From: Bacillota bacterium
Lineage (GTDB): Bacteria > Bacillota > Clostridia > Lachnospirales > Lachnospiraceae
NCBI GenBank assembly: GCA_023395555.1
Contig: JAEWYQ010000025.1
Location: 131,358 to 195,357 of the forward strand
Length of the DNA: 64,000 nt
Direction: 5' to 3'
Part shown: positions 1-8,766 of the stretch, piece by piece
How positions within the stretch are numbered: position 1 is the stretch's first letter
Layout: each line of letters begins with the position of its first letter
Program-made: the position numbers and the translations under genes
The notes under the pieces: model-generated
Told to the model about the DNA's origin: nothing
Databases searched by the model: none
The model's input: only the letters and a program-made list of their open reading frames with translations

Positions 1-369
1 AAAAAAGTTATTAACAGTCATGATGTTGTAATGTTTGATGACACAAGTGAAAAAATAATTAGGACTCTTTTCGAGACGTATTTAAAGACACCTAAATTAC
101 TTCCAGATAGTGCTTTAAGACGTCTGTTTAAAGAGATAAAAAGAAACAATCTTGATGCAATAGATTTTCGTGATAGTGAGATATCGTTAATTTCAAATGA
201 AATAGATAGGATAAAGCTTTATCCATTTAATCCAGAAACAAAAATGGAAGAAGGTAATGTTAGTTATGCTCAAAAATTTGATATTTTATTGCATTGTATT
301 ATTGATCATATTTCAGGGATGACAGATAATTTTGCGATCAACGAGTACCATAAATTAATCGGAAACTAA
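1..369 (+). CDS. dGTP triphosphohydrolase, C-terminal part (start outside window)
   Basis: The frame is open from the left edge, so only the last 122 residues are visible. They are helical and end in ISGMTDNFAINEYHKL, the characteristic tail of HD-superfamily dGTP triphosphohydrolases, cytoplasmic enzymes that cut dNTPs into deoxynucleoside and triphosphate. The HD metal site would lie upstream, so catalytic integrity and substrate preference cannot be judged. The family call rests on this tail alone but is fairly firm. An insertion sequence remnant follows within about 40 bases and leaves the stop codon intact. Confidence 0.75.
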   Translation, partial: KKVINSHDVVMFDDTSEKIIRTLFETYLKTPKLLPDSALRRLFKEIKRNNLDAIDFRDSEISLISNEIDRIKLYPFNPETKMEEGNVSYAQKFDILLHCIIDHISGMTDNFAINEYHKLIGN

Positions 370-410
370 ATATTTTGAAGGTTGAACCCTGTTTATTGTA
401 AAATAAAAAT

Positions 411-470
411 GTAGGAAGTTGCAAAACAAAAATGTAGGTCGTTGCAACTACATTTTGTAGGTAATTGCAA
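411..470 (+). repeat. Three direct terminal repeats of an IS21-type element
   Basis: A 14-bp motif, GTAGGnnnTTGCAA, occurs at 411-424, 434-447 and 457-470, spaced exactly 23 bp. IS21-family elements carry such multiple terminal repeats as transposase binding sites, and here they sit just upstream of an istA gene. No matching right end is visible downstream. Confidence 0.7.
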
Positions 471-613
471 AGCCTCCTTACGGAATCCATGGAACGGATA
501 GCGCCTAGTGGTAGCTCCCAAGTCGGAACTGTAAAAATCCATTGCAGACATACACATTATCCATTACCCTTGTTTTGTTGTTGCAAACAAATAAGACAAG
601 GGAGGAAAGGAGT

Positions 614-1819
614 ATGACTACAATGGATCAGATACATCGTATCAGAGATCTCTATTATGAGCAAGGTAAAAATCTGATTGAAACTGCAGCCATCATGAAC
701 TGTGACTGGCGCACAGTTCGCAAATATGTGGATATGGAAAATTTCAATACCAGTCCACCGGAGCCAGAAGAATCACTGAGTGAGTCAAAACTTGACCCAT
801 TTAAACCACGGATTGATCGTTGGCTATATGCCGATAAAAAACCACGAAAGCAACGCCATACAGCCAAAAAAGTACACAAGCGGCTTCAGGAGGAAGCAAA
901 GGATTACGATTGCTGCTATCGGCTTGTCGCTACATACGTATCTTTGAAAAAGAAGGAGCTTCATCTCAAACATCAGGTCGGATACATTCCACTGGAACAC
1001 TCTCCAGGAGAAGGTCAGGTAGATTTTGGTTGTGCAGATTTCTACGAGAATGGCAAACTTCATCATGAGGCAAAATACCTTGTACTTAGTTTTCCCTACA
1101 GCAACGGAGGTTACCTTCAGCTGAATTATGGCGAAAACATGGAGTGTCTCCTCGAAGGGCTTGTTGCTATGTTCGAGCATATAGGCGGAGTTCCTACAGA
1201 AATCTGGTTTGATAACACCCGTACAATTGTTACAGATATCATCAAAGGTGGCGGACGTAACATTACCGAACGCTTTCAACGTTTTTGTGAACACTATCGC
1301 ATTAAACCAGTATTTATGAACCCTGAATCCGGATGGGAAAAGGGGAATGTTGAGAATAAGGTAGGTTATCTTCGTCGGAATGAACTTGTTCCAGTCCCTG
1401 AATTTACAAGCATTGTAGATCAGAACAAGAAACTTCTCACTGCCTGTGATCGTGACATGGAACGCGAGCATTACGATGATGATGAGAATCGCTTTATTAG
1501 CGAACTTTTTGAAGAAGATAAAAGAGCCCTTCTCCCGTTACCTTCCGTTGCGTTTGACACAGCCTTATATAGTACTGCACGTACCGATAAGTATGGTAAA
1601 TTTACCATTGATAACGGCAGACATCGTTATTCAGCATCACCTGCGTTTTGTAAGGATACCGTTCGATTGCAGATCACCTCTTCCGAAGTTATTGTTATGG
1701 ATAGCAGCCTCCACGAAATTGTCCGTCACAGACGATTATACGGTGATGAATTTGAAAGCATGGACTGGCTCCCCTATCTGAAATACATTGCCCGTAAGCC
1801 TCGTTCTCTCAGGTTTTGA
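614..1819 (+). pseudogene. istA: IS21-family transposase IstA, C-terminally truncated
   Basis: DDE transposase of IS21 elements. ATG 614 is chosen because GGAGGAAAGGAG lies just upstream. The 401 residues show an N-terminal helix-turn-helix (about residues 8-40) and an rve-type catalytic core with the acidic residues in GQVDFG (about 137), WFDNTR (about 199) and EKGNVENKVG (about 245). Full-length IstA proteins are roughly 100 residues longer. Here the frame stops right after YIARKPRSLRF, and reading resumes as DGVPDN in another frame, so a frameshift or junction has removed the C-terminus. With istB missing, it is probably inactive. Confidence 0.8.
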
Positions 1820-1883
1820 CGGAGTACCTGATAACAAAGCCCTGCTGATCATAATGAATAGTCTGCAAGGCTTCCCTGTTATA

Positions 1884-2408
1884 CTATATATGGTTTATAG
1901 AAATTGTATGCTCTTTTGCTGCTTCATCAGGCTCAGCCGCATATCCGAGTGCGACACATAAAGTGGGATCAAATCCCTCAGGGATTGCAAGCGCCTTGCG
2001 CAATTCGTCATTTCTGCCTACAGCCGCTGCTGCTCCTCCATACAGAATGCTATCGATTTTTTGGTCTGTTGCCGCTATTACCATGTTTTCGAGAACACAG
2101 CCAGCATTGGCATATTCAACACCAGGAACTTGTGGCTAAGTGGACGAAACAAAAATAATTGTTGGTGCACCGAACGCCATTGAAACTTTCCCATTCAGTA
2201 ATTCAAATATAGCATCTGAGATTTTGTTGATAATTTCCTTGTTCTGAACCACTGTAATGTGCAACGAATCATACTTTCCCGATGCAACTGGTGCGGAACT
2301 TCCTGCCTTTAAAATGGTATTTAATACCTCATCTGGGATTTGGTCTGGCTTATAAGACCGTACTGATTTTCTCCATGCAATTGCTTTCATAGTTTCCATT
2401 AAATTCAC
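1884..2408 (-). pseudogene. Nitroreductase-family protein interrupted by one in-frame TAG
   Basis: FMN-dependent nitroreductases reduce nitro compounds, quinones or flavins with NAD(P)H in the cytoplasm. The N-terminal half (from ATG 2408) has the phosphate-binding start AWRKSVRSYKPDQIPDE. The C-terminal half has ENMVIAATD and LYGGAAAAVGRNDELRKAL followed by VALGYAAEPDE. Both halves lie in the same frame and are separated only by TAG at 2136-2138, so one nonsense change breaks an otherwise normal 174-codon gene. The neighbour on the other side is a divergent HxlR regulator, the usual arrangement for redox-stress nitroreductases. A sequencing error at that codon is the alternative. Confidence 0.8.
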
Positions 2409-2550
2409 TCCTATACTTCTTAAAATTATGCTTATTGGTGAGTGGTGATTGTTTCTTTACATTTAAAATTATATATGGTATAGTGAATTCAGTAAAGTAC
2501 AATAATATTTGATAGATACTATTTAATTTGATAGTAATGGAGAAATAGCG

Positions 2551-2883
2551 ATGAAAGATGAGCATAACGACAAAGTTTTTGTGGATTGTCCTATTGCAAA
2601 CGTCCAGAAAATTATTAGCGGGAAATGGGCAATGGTTGTGGTATATCAGTTGAGTTTGGGTATAATTCGCTTTGGCGAGTTAAGCAGGAGAATACCGCAG
2701 GTGACACAAGCCAATCTAACCAAAGAGTTGCGTATGTTAGAAGAATATGGTCTAGTCCATCGTGAGGTATATCGAGAGGTTCCCCCGAAAGTAGAATACT
2801 CCCTCACAGACATTGGACTTAAATTCCTACCTGTCATTGAAGCGTTGGAAACTTGGGCGATAGAATACGAAAACCGTGAGTAA
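2551..2883 (+). CDS. HxlR-family winged-helix transcriptional regulator
   Basis: 110 residues covering a complete HxlR domain: the opening CPIANVQKIISGKW, the FGELSRRIPQVTQANLTKEL recognition-helix region and the C-terminal EYSLTDIGLKFLPVI wing. Members such as YodB and HxlR bind DNA as dimers and sense electrophiles or aldehydes, often through a cysteine near the N-terminus, and C13 here could play that part. It is divergent from the broken nitroreductase gene, its likely target. The shared 142-bp intergenic region would hold both promoters. Effector unknown. Confidence 0.85.
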   Translation: MKDEHNDKVFVDCPIANVQKIISGKWAMVVVYQLSLGIIRFGELSRRIPQVTQANLTKELRMLEEYGLVHREVYREVPPKVEYSLTDIGLKFLPVIEALETWAIEYENRE

Positions 2884-3045
2884 TATAAAGAGTTACAATA
2901 GGAGCATCTCGTGTATTTTGCAAATATTGAAAGTTATACAGCAAAATATTTGTTAAGCGAAGATAGTTTATATAAATCGAAGTGCAAGACAAATTTCAAT
3001 TTTATATAACATATTAAAGTAAATAAAATATGACTTTCCATTTTT

Positions 3046-3071
3046 GGGGCAATCGAAAGGTTGCTCCTTTT
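3046..3071 (+). terminator. Weak terminator-like hairpin before the prophage remnant
   Basis: GGGGCAA (3046-3052) can pair with TTGCTCC (3061-3067) with one mismatch, followed by a short T run. It lies between the HxlR gene and the phage tape-measure start. The stem is short, so the call is tentative. Confidence 0.35.
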
Positions 3072-3099
3072 TCATGCCCTTTTTTTAGGAGGTGGTGGC

Positions 3100-3950
3100 A
3101 TGGCAGATGATTTTGGATTAAAGATTGGGGTCGAGGGTGAGAAGGAATTTAAGAATGCCTTAAAGGATATCAATCAGTCCTTTAAAGTATTGGGAAGCGA
3201 GATGAACCTTGTAGCATCCCAGTTTGACAAAAACGATAAAAGCGTCGAAGCGCTGACGGCAAGAAATGATGTCTTAAACAATCGTACGGGCTATTATTCA
3301 GTCAACACCGCTGTTAATTCAAGCAGGAATTGACCTGCTGGTATCTCTGATTAAGGCTCTGCTTCAAATCATAAAGGAAGTTGTAACTGCGATACCACAA
3401 ATTATAGATGCTCTAATCAATACAATTATTGATAATCTGCCGGCACTCATTAAGGCGGGAATCGATTTATTCCTGGCTCTGATTGAAGCAATGCCAACGA
3501 TTATAAAGGAATTAATAAAAGCCGTTCCATTAATCATCTCATCCCTGATTCGTGCTTTTAGTGACAATGTCGGAAAGATGAGCGATGTTGGAAAGAAGCT
3601 GATCCAGGGATTGTGGCAGGGAATTTCCGATGTGGCAGAATGGCTGTGGAATAAGGTGTCCGGCTTCTTCAGTTCCCTGACGGACAGGATTAAGGATTTT
3701 TTCGGTATCAGCTCACCCTCCAGGCTGTTTGCAGGCTTTGGCTATAACATGGGTGAAGGCATTGGTGTAGGCTTTGAGAATGCCATGCGGACCGTGGCCA
3801 GGGATATGCAGAATGCAATTCCAACGGAATTTGATATAGATGCCGGCGTAAATGTGAATGGAACGCAGGGCAGGAGTGCAGGCTATGGTTTTTCAGGGGC
3901 AGGAGGCACGACGATCAACCAAAACATTTCAGTTGTGGCACCAAAAGCAT
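3100..3950 (+). pseudogene. Phage tail tape-measure protein, middle deleted
   Basis: The start is clear: AGGAGGTGG before ATG 3100 and MADDFGLKIGVEGEKEFKNA, a typical tape-measure opening. After about 60 residues the frame runs into unrelated residues, and the sequence resumes one frame over (from about 3278) with a hydrophobic, repetitive segment (PALIKAGIDLFLALIEAMP) and the tape-measure tail FFGISSPSRLFAGFGYNMGE. Intact proteins are many hundreds of residues; roughly 60 plus 210 remain. The far C-terminus is also replaced at about 3945. A deletion inside a decayed prophage is the simplest reading. Confidence 0.85.
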
Positions 3951-3997
3951 TAACTCTCCTACAAACTGGAAGTTGTTATTCTACTTGTTATGACCAA

Positions 3998-4177
3998 TTA
4001 TTTTCTTAGCTTAGGTGTAATGAGATATAGAAGACTAATAATTACAAAAGATGCGACAGTAGATACAACGATTTCAGCAACATCTACAGTTTTATCAAAT
4101 AGATATGAAATCAAAGCATAACAAGCTCCAAAAGTAACTGCTGAAATACCATTTCTAATTAATTTTTTTTTATTCAT
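3998..4177 (-). CDS. Small two-helix membrane protein, 59 residues, function unknown
   Basis: ATG at 4177-4175 is preceded by GGAGGAAAA, an excellent ribosome site. The protein has a lysine-rich start (MNKKKLIRNG), a first hydrophobic stretch (residues about 11-27), a short polar turn (DKTVD) and a second hydrophobic stretch (about 33-53), ending PKLRK. It reads opposite to the phage genes and occupies sequence foreign to the tape-measure gene. I do not recognise a family. Size and topology would suit an immunity protein or a small phage-exclusion membrane protein, but nothing proves this. Confidence 0.5.
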   Translation of the reverse strand: MNKKKLIRNGISAVTFGACYALISYLFDKTVDVAEIVVSTVASFVIISLLYLITPKLRK

Positions 4178-4225
4178 TTTTCCTCCGTTAGTTCTATCGA
4201 ACTACTTAACTAAGTAAATTCCGAT

Positions 4226-4486
4226 TTGAATAATTCTTATGCGGCCAGTGGAACTTCTGGTCTGTTTGATAAATCTCTACAATTATCAGTTTTCAATGTA
4301 GCCAATACGAAAGTTAAGAAGATGTTCCTTTTCTCCATATCACTTTCTTTGGCAGTATTTCTATGGATACCACAAGTAATGGCAGTTTTGGGGATTGATA
4401 GTAGGCATATCCAATCAACTCCTTTTTGGGGTACTATTTCCTACTATTATACGCTATTTATTGTTAAAATCAACCATGTGTTTTGA
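4226..4486 (+). CDS. Possible small ORF with a hydrophobic segment
   Basis: A TTG-started frame of 86 codons, or 55 codons from an internal ATG near 4322. It contains one strongly hydrophobic stretch (FLFSISLSLAVFLWIP) resembling a signal or membrane anchor. There is no convincing ribosome site. It sits in the foreign segment between phage tail genes. It may be a gene fragment rather than a real gene. Confidence 0.25.
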   Translation: MNNSYAASGTSGLFDKSLQLSVFNVANTKVKKMFLFSISLSLAVFLWIPQVMAVLGIDSRHIQSTPFWGTISYYYTLFIVKINHVF

Positions 4487-4517
4487 CATAGCCTAATAAA
4501 AAAAGGAGTGTATTACA

Positions 4518-5021
4518 ATGGAAAAGAGCGGATTTTTCAATTCTTCCGGCGGTGACAGAATTTATGATGCTGCTGATTTTGCTGCATACTTCGGCAGTCT
4601 GGTTTCCAACGGTATTTTTTATGCAAATACCACAAACCTGCAGGTAACGCCTGGTTCCGGTATGGCAGTCAGCATAGCCATAGGAAGTGCATGGATTAAT
4701 GGTTACTGGTATGAGAATACAGAAGAACTGAGTAAGACACTGACAACCGCCAACGGCTCCTTCCCACGCATTGACCGTATTATAATCCGGTGGAGCCTTC
4801 TTAACCGAAATATTCTATCGGCAGTGCTGACGGGGACAGCAGCGGCAACACCAAGTGCTCCTGTATTGACACGTAACTCCAATGTCTATGAATTGTGTCT
4901 GGCAGAGGTTTTGGTGCCACAGGCCGCTGCCTCCATAACTGCAGGTAACATCACGGACACAAGGTTAAATTCTTCGCTTTGTGGAACTGTGAATTCGCTG
5001 GTAACAGCGGTATATGAGTGA
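4518..5021 (+). CDS. Phage tail/baseplate structural protein
   Basis: 167 residues starting at ATG 4518 after AAAAGGAGTG. The opening MEKSGFFNSSGGDRIYDAAD and the following beta-rich region with GSAWINGYWYEN resemble phage appendage or baseplate proteins found just before receptor-binding proteins in Firmicute siphophages. It lies 11 bases upstream of the next tail gene, so the two were probably cotranscribed. It looks complete. The exact structural role is inferred from position. Confidence 0.6.
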   Translation: MEKSGFFNSSGGDRIYDAADFAAYFGSLVSNGIFYANTTNLQVTPGSGMAVSIAIGSAWINGYWYENTEELSKTLTTANGSFPRIDRIIIRWSLLNRNILSAVLTGTAAATPSAPVLTRNSNVYELCLAEVLVPQAAASITAGNITDTRLNSSLCGTVNSLVTAVYE

Positions 5022-5032
5022 GGTGAACAGTC

Positions 5033-7156
5033 GTGGCAACATATCAAGCAACCAATGCCTGCACCTGGAGAGATGGGGAGTATATTCCTTCTACGACGGA
5101 TAATATCAGACAAGGGGTTTACGAACCCTTTGGTGAATGTGTAGGTGTCATGATTTTTAATCTTACTGCGATTAGAAATCAATACGAGGATTATTATCCA
5201 ACCAGTGCCACGCTTGAACTCGCACGTGTGACTGGTGGTTCGTGGGGAAGTGACCGTACAATGACCTTGTACGCTGGTAATCAGACGGGCATCCCCTCGG
5301 TCAGTTCCTCTACCAATGTAACTGCACCCCGTCCTGCCAAAGTGACATCTGGATATAACTACACGGTATCGGCAGGAATCGGAGATAAAACCTTTAGCAT
5401 AGCAACTGCGCTAATTAATTCCATTGGAAGCGGTGCAAGCAACTGTCTTTTTATGGATGGAGGTTCCAGTACAACTAATTATATCTCTTTTACCGGAAGA
5501 AATGATCTGACAAAGGTTGTCCTAACCATCAACTGGGCGAGCCGTACAACGGATGCTGGAGCACCGACCTCCTGTTCGGTGAGCAGTACCCTTGCAGAAG
5601 GTAATGTGACCCTTTCCTGGAGTGGGGCAAAGGCAGGAACGAATAATGCCATTTCTTCTTATGAGATTCAATATAGTGATTCCACGAATAATTCAACCTG
5701 GGGAAGGATTGGAAATACTGCATCAGCAGTACAGATACCAAAATTAAGGGTAGCCGCCTACTGCCGTGTTTCTACCGACAGTGATGAGCAGGCTACCAGC
5801 TACGAGGCACAGGTGGAACATTACACGGATTTTATAATAAAGAACCCCGAGTGGGATTTTGCCGGGATATTTGCTGACGATGGAATCAGCGGAACCAATA
5901 CAAAAAAGCGTGAAGAATTTATTCGCATGATTGATGAGTGTATGGCTGGAAACATTGATATGATTGTAACTAAATCCATCAGCCGATTTGCTCGTAATAC
6001 ATTGGACTGCCTAAAATATATCCGTCAGCTGAAAGAAAAAAATATCCCGGTATATTTCGAGAAGGAATCCATCAATACAAGTGATGCCAAGGGAGAGGTA
6101 CTGCTTACCATCATGGCATCACTTGCCCAACAGGAAAGCCAGTCACTGAGCCAGAATGTCAAACTTGGATTGCAGTACCGTTATCAGCAAGGGATTGTTC
6201 AGATTAATCATAACCGTTTTCTGGGCTATACAAAAGATGAAGAAGGGCATTTGGTTATTGAGCCAAATAGTGCGGAAGTTGTAAAAAGAATTTACCGTGA
6301 GTACTTGGAAGGGGCAAGTCTGATAGAAATAGCAAGAGGGTTAATGGCAGATAACATTTTAACCTCTGCGGGGAAAGCGAAGTGGAGACCGGAAACCATT
6401 AAAAAGATACTTCAGAATGAAAAATATATTGGAGATGCTCTTTTACAGAAAACTTACACGGTAGACTTCCTTACCAAGAAGAGAGTAAAGAACGATGGTA
6501 TTGTTCCCCAGTATTATGTGGAAAACAATCATGATGCCATCATACCAAGGGATTTATATATGCAGGTTCAGGAAGAGATGGAACGAAGAAGTAACATCAA
6601 AAGCGGTGAAAGTGGAAAGAAACGTATTTACAGCAGCAAATATGCTTTATCAACCATTGTTTTCTGCGAACACTGTGGGGATATTTTTAGAAGAATCCAT
6701 TGGAATAACCACGGATGCAAATCCATCGTGTGGCGATGTGCAAGCAGGCTCGACAAAACAGCTGTAGATTGTCCTGCACGAACCATGCGGGAAGAAGATT
6801 TACAGAACGCTGTGGTACAGGCAGTCAATTCCGTTTTTGAATCCAAGACACAGTTCATGGATATTCTAAATCGAAACATTGCAGTAGTCATGAACCAGGT
6901 CGATGGCAGTGAGGTAGAACTAATTGAACGGAAATTGGAACAGCTGCAAAAGGAACTGCTCAAGCTGGCAAATAACAACCAAGATTACTCCATTCTTGTC
7001 AATGAGATTTATCTACTTCGAGATGAGAAGGAGGCCGCATTGGCTAAGAATGCTGGGTTCACAAGTCAGAAACAAAGAATGGCTGAAATGACAAAATTTC
7101 TTAAGGAGCAGAAAGGTACTATAAAGGAGTATGATGAGCAAATAGTCCGCAACTGA
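5033..7156 (+). CDS. In-frame fusion of a phage tail-fibre protein to a large serine recombinase
   Basis: A GTG-started 707-residue frame joining two unrelated proteins. Residues 1 to about 236 are a beta-rich tail-fibre segment with a fibronectin-like end. From [11 protein letters not shown] onward it is a large serine recombinase: resolvase domain with catalytic Ser247 (about 239-385), recombinase domain (about 400-500), zinc ribbon (CEHC near 546, later CPAR) and a coiled coil (about 620-700). Such enzymes integrate and excise prophages and conjugative elements. The native short N-terminus is replaced by the fibre but the catalytic core is whole. Near 7149 one missing base cuts off the usual last ~28 residues, which remain readable in another frame to 7233 ([11 protein letters not shown]). 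Probably a deletion product; activity is uncertain. Confidence 0.85.
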   Translation: MATYQATNACTWRDGEYIPSTTDNIRQGVYEPFGECVGVMIFNLTAIRNQYEDYYPTSATLELARVTGGSWGSDRTMTLYAGNQTGIPSVSSSTNVTAPRPAKVTSGYNYTVSAGIGDKTFSIATALINSIGSGASNCLFMDGGSSTTNYISFTGRNDLTKVVLTINWASRTTDAGAPTSCSVSSTLAEGNVTLSWSGAKAGTNNAISSYEIQYSDSTNNSTWGRIGNTASAVQIPKLRVAAYCRVSTDSDEQATSYEAQVEHYTDFIIKNPEWDFAGIFADDGISGTNTKKREEFIRMIDECMAGNIDMIVTKSISRFARNTLDCLKYIRQLKEKNIPVYFEKESINTSDAKGEVLLTIMASLAQQESQSLSQNVKLGLQYRYQQGIVQINHNRFLGYTKDEEGHLVIEPNSAEVVKRIYREYLEGASLIEIARGLMADNILTSAGKAKWRPETIKKILQNEKYIGDALLQKTYTVDFLTKKRVKNDGIVPQYYVENNHDAIIPRDLYMQVQEEMERRSNIKSGESGKKRIYSSKYALSTIVFCEHCGDIFRRIHWNNHGCKSIVWRCASRLDKTAVDCPARTMREEDLQNAVVQAVNSVFESKTQFMDILNRNIAVVMNQVDGSEVELIERKLEQLQKELLKLANNNQDYSILVNEIYLLRDEKEAALAKNAGFTSQKQRMAEMTKFLKEQKGTIKEYDEQIVRN

Positions 7157-7360
7157 TAGAGAAAATTACGGTTTATGATGAGAAAGTTACTGTTGTCTTT
7201 AAATCTGGGATGGAGATTGATGTGAAAATATAAATAACATATGAATATATAAAACAGCACTATGCCAATGTATAAATAGGTATGGTGCTATTTTTTATTT
7301 TGGTAGAATATTTTGAGATGAATCATTTTGCATTATAATTGCAAAATCAGAATAGAAATA

Positions 7361-7389
7361 TTGACTTTTAAGCATAATAAGCATATAAT
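7361..7389 (+). promoter_or_regulatory. Sigma-A type promoter of the AAA/RloB pair
   Basis: TTGACT (7361-7366), a 17-bp spacer and TATAAT (7384-7389), 46 bases upstream of the ATPase start. It lies outside the recombinase gene, so the defence-like pair has its own promoter. Confidence 0.7.
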
Positions 7390-7434
7390 TATAATATAAT
7401 TTTGCAAATAAAACGCAGAATGGAGGTTTTTAAA

Positions 7435-8763
7435 ATGCTGCTTGAGTTTATGACAAAGAACTACAAGTCTTTTGTGGAGGAAACAAAGTTTTCTATGCTT
7501 GCTGCACCAAAGCAAAAAGGTCTTGATTATAGTGTGTGTGAAGAGAAAATAAAAGGAAAAACTTTGAAGGGGTTATGCTCTTCGGTGATTTATGGGCCTA
7601 ATGCAGCAGGTAAAACAAACATTATTGGAGCAATGGATGTATTTCGTGCCATTGTCTTAAGAGGAAATATCAGAAATTCAGAGGAAAAGACATCCCCCAA
7701 TCCAGCATCAGCGGCATTGGAACTAATTCCAAATAATAAATCTACAACGATTCAGCCAGTTGAATTTTCGGTTGATTTTTTTGATAATGGACTTAGGATT
7801 GGATATAGCCTCAGTGTTGATTTAGGAACATTTCTTGATAGCGAATATCAGAGAGAAATCTTATCCGAAAAATTGATATTGAATGGAGATGAGGTGTTTT
7901 GCAGAAGCAAGGATTTGTCTTTTGGTAATTTGAAGGTTATAAAAGATTATCTAGCTGATTCGATGGAGCAAAATACAGAAGGCGCTATTGATATAGCAAA
8001 GAACAGTTTAAATCAAGAGGAGTTATTTTTGACAAATGGTTTTAAGCTTATTTTTTCCCAGAGGCTTGTTAAGCTGATAACGGATTGGTTTGCAAATAAA
8101 TTTATGGTTATTTATCGTGCAGATTCCATGCAACTTATGAAGAGATTTGCTGATCCTCAAAAAAAGACTGTATATGTTGAGAAAACAACAGATAAAGCGG
8201 CTAAGTTGTTTGGTATTAACTCAAATGCAGTAGGGTATGTAGTTAGTGATGATGATTCGGAGGCAAAGCTTTGCTCCATATTTAAGGAAGTCAAAGATAA
8301 AAAAAGTGCTGCTATGGCAGCAGAACTTTTCGAATCCTATGGAACAATTCGATTTATCAATATGTTTCCCCTTGTAATACGTGCAATCCAAACCGGAGGG
8401 ACATTGGTAGTTGACGAATTCGATGCATCAATTCATCCAATGGCTCTTATGAGCATTATTAATGTTTTTCATAATGATGATTTAAATATTCACCATGCTC
8501 AATTGATTTTTAATACCCACAATCCAATTTTTCTTAACTCAAACCTTTTTAGGAGGGATGAAATCAAGTTTGTAGAACGGGATGATGACAATCATTACAG
8601 TACACTGTACGCACTGTCAGACTTTGGAACAACAGGTGAAAAAGGTGTTCGTAAACATGAAGATTATATGAAGAATTACTTTGTAAGCCAGTATGGAGCC
8701 ATTAAGGACATTGATTTCACCCCTATATTTGAGGAAATCCTTGCAACCGAAGGCGAGGTGTGA
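7435..8763 (+). CDS. AAA-family ATPase, AbiLi/RloA-like (putative phage defence)
   Basis: 443 residues from ATG 7435, chosen because GGAGG sits 8 bases upstream. It opens with LLEFMTKNYKSFVEETKFSM, the SMC-like start of AAA_15 ATPases, with Walker A GPNAAGKTN (from residue 54) and a late Walker B, LVVDEFDASIHP (about 325), followed by the FNTHNPIFL switch histidine. Such ATPases are the sensor half of two-gene abortive-infection systems including AbiL and PARIS. The stop lies three bases before the start of an RloB-family gene, so the two form an operon. Placement beside a site-specific recombinase fits a mobile defence module. Its activity here is inferred. Confidence 0.8.
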   Translation: MLLEFMTKNYKSFVEETKFSMLAAPKQKGLDYSVCEEKIKGKTLKGLCSSVIYGPNAAGKTNIIGAMDVFRAIVLRGNIRNSEEKTSPNPASAALELIPNNKSTTIQPVEFSVDFFDNGLRIGYSLSVDLGTFLDSEYQREILSEKLILNGDEVFCRSKDLSFGNLKVIKDYLADSMEQNTEGAIDIAKNSLNQEELFLTNGFKLIFSQRLVKLITDWFANKFMVIYRADSMQLMKRFADPQKKTVYVEKTTDKAAKLFGINSNAVGYVVSDDDSEAKLCSIFKEVKDKKSAAMAAELFESYGTIRFINMFPLVIRAIQTGGTLVVDEFDASIHPMALMSIINVFHNDDLNIHHAQLIFNTHNPIFLNSNLFRRDEIKFVERDDDNHYSTLYALSDFGTTGEKGVRKHEDYMKNYFVSQYGAIKDIDFTPIFEEILATEGEV

Positions 8764-8766
8764 TGT

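Larger units (their letters stand above)
411..1870 (+). mobile_element. IS21-family insertion sequence, right part lost
   Basis: The left terminal repeats and most of istA are present, but istB (the helper ATPase) and the right terminal repeats are absent. The next recognisable sequence is a nitroreductase gene on the other strand ending at 1884. The right boundary is therefore approximate. Without istB the element should not transpose by itself. Confidence 0.7.

Noticed and set aside
824..1471. 215-codon open frame on the minus strand
   Set aside because: It lies wholly inside the istA gene, has no ribosome site, and its residues are rich in cysteine and phenylalanine as expected from an antisense frame.
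2136..2138. In-frame TAG in the nitroreductase gene read as pyrrolysine
   Set aside because: Nitroreductases have no known pyrrolysine, no pyl genes are visible and the codon sits in a non-catalytic strand. A simple nonsense mutation or sequencing error is more likely.
4226..4486. Bacteriocin or peptide-pheromone gene next to an immunity-like protein
   Set aside because: There is a hydrophobic leader-like stretch but no ribosome site, no double-glycine or AgrD-type motif and no export or processing genes nearby.
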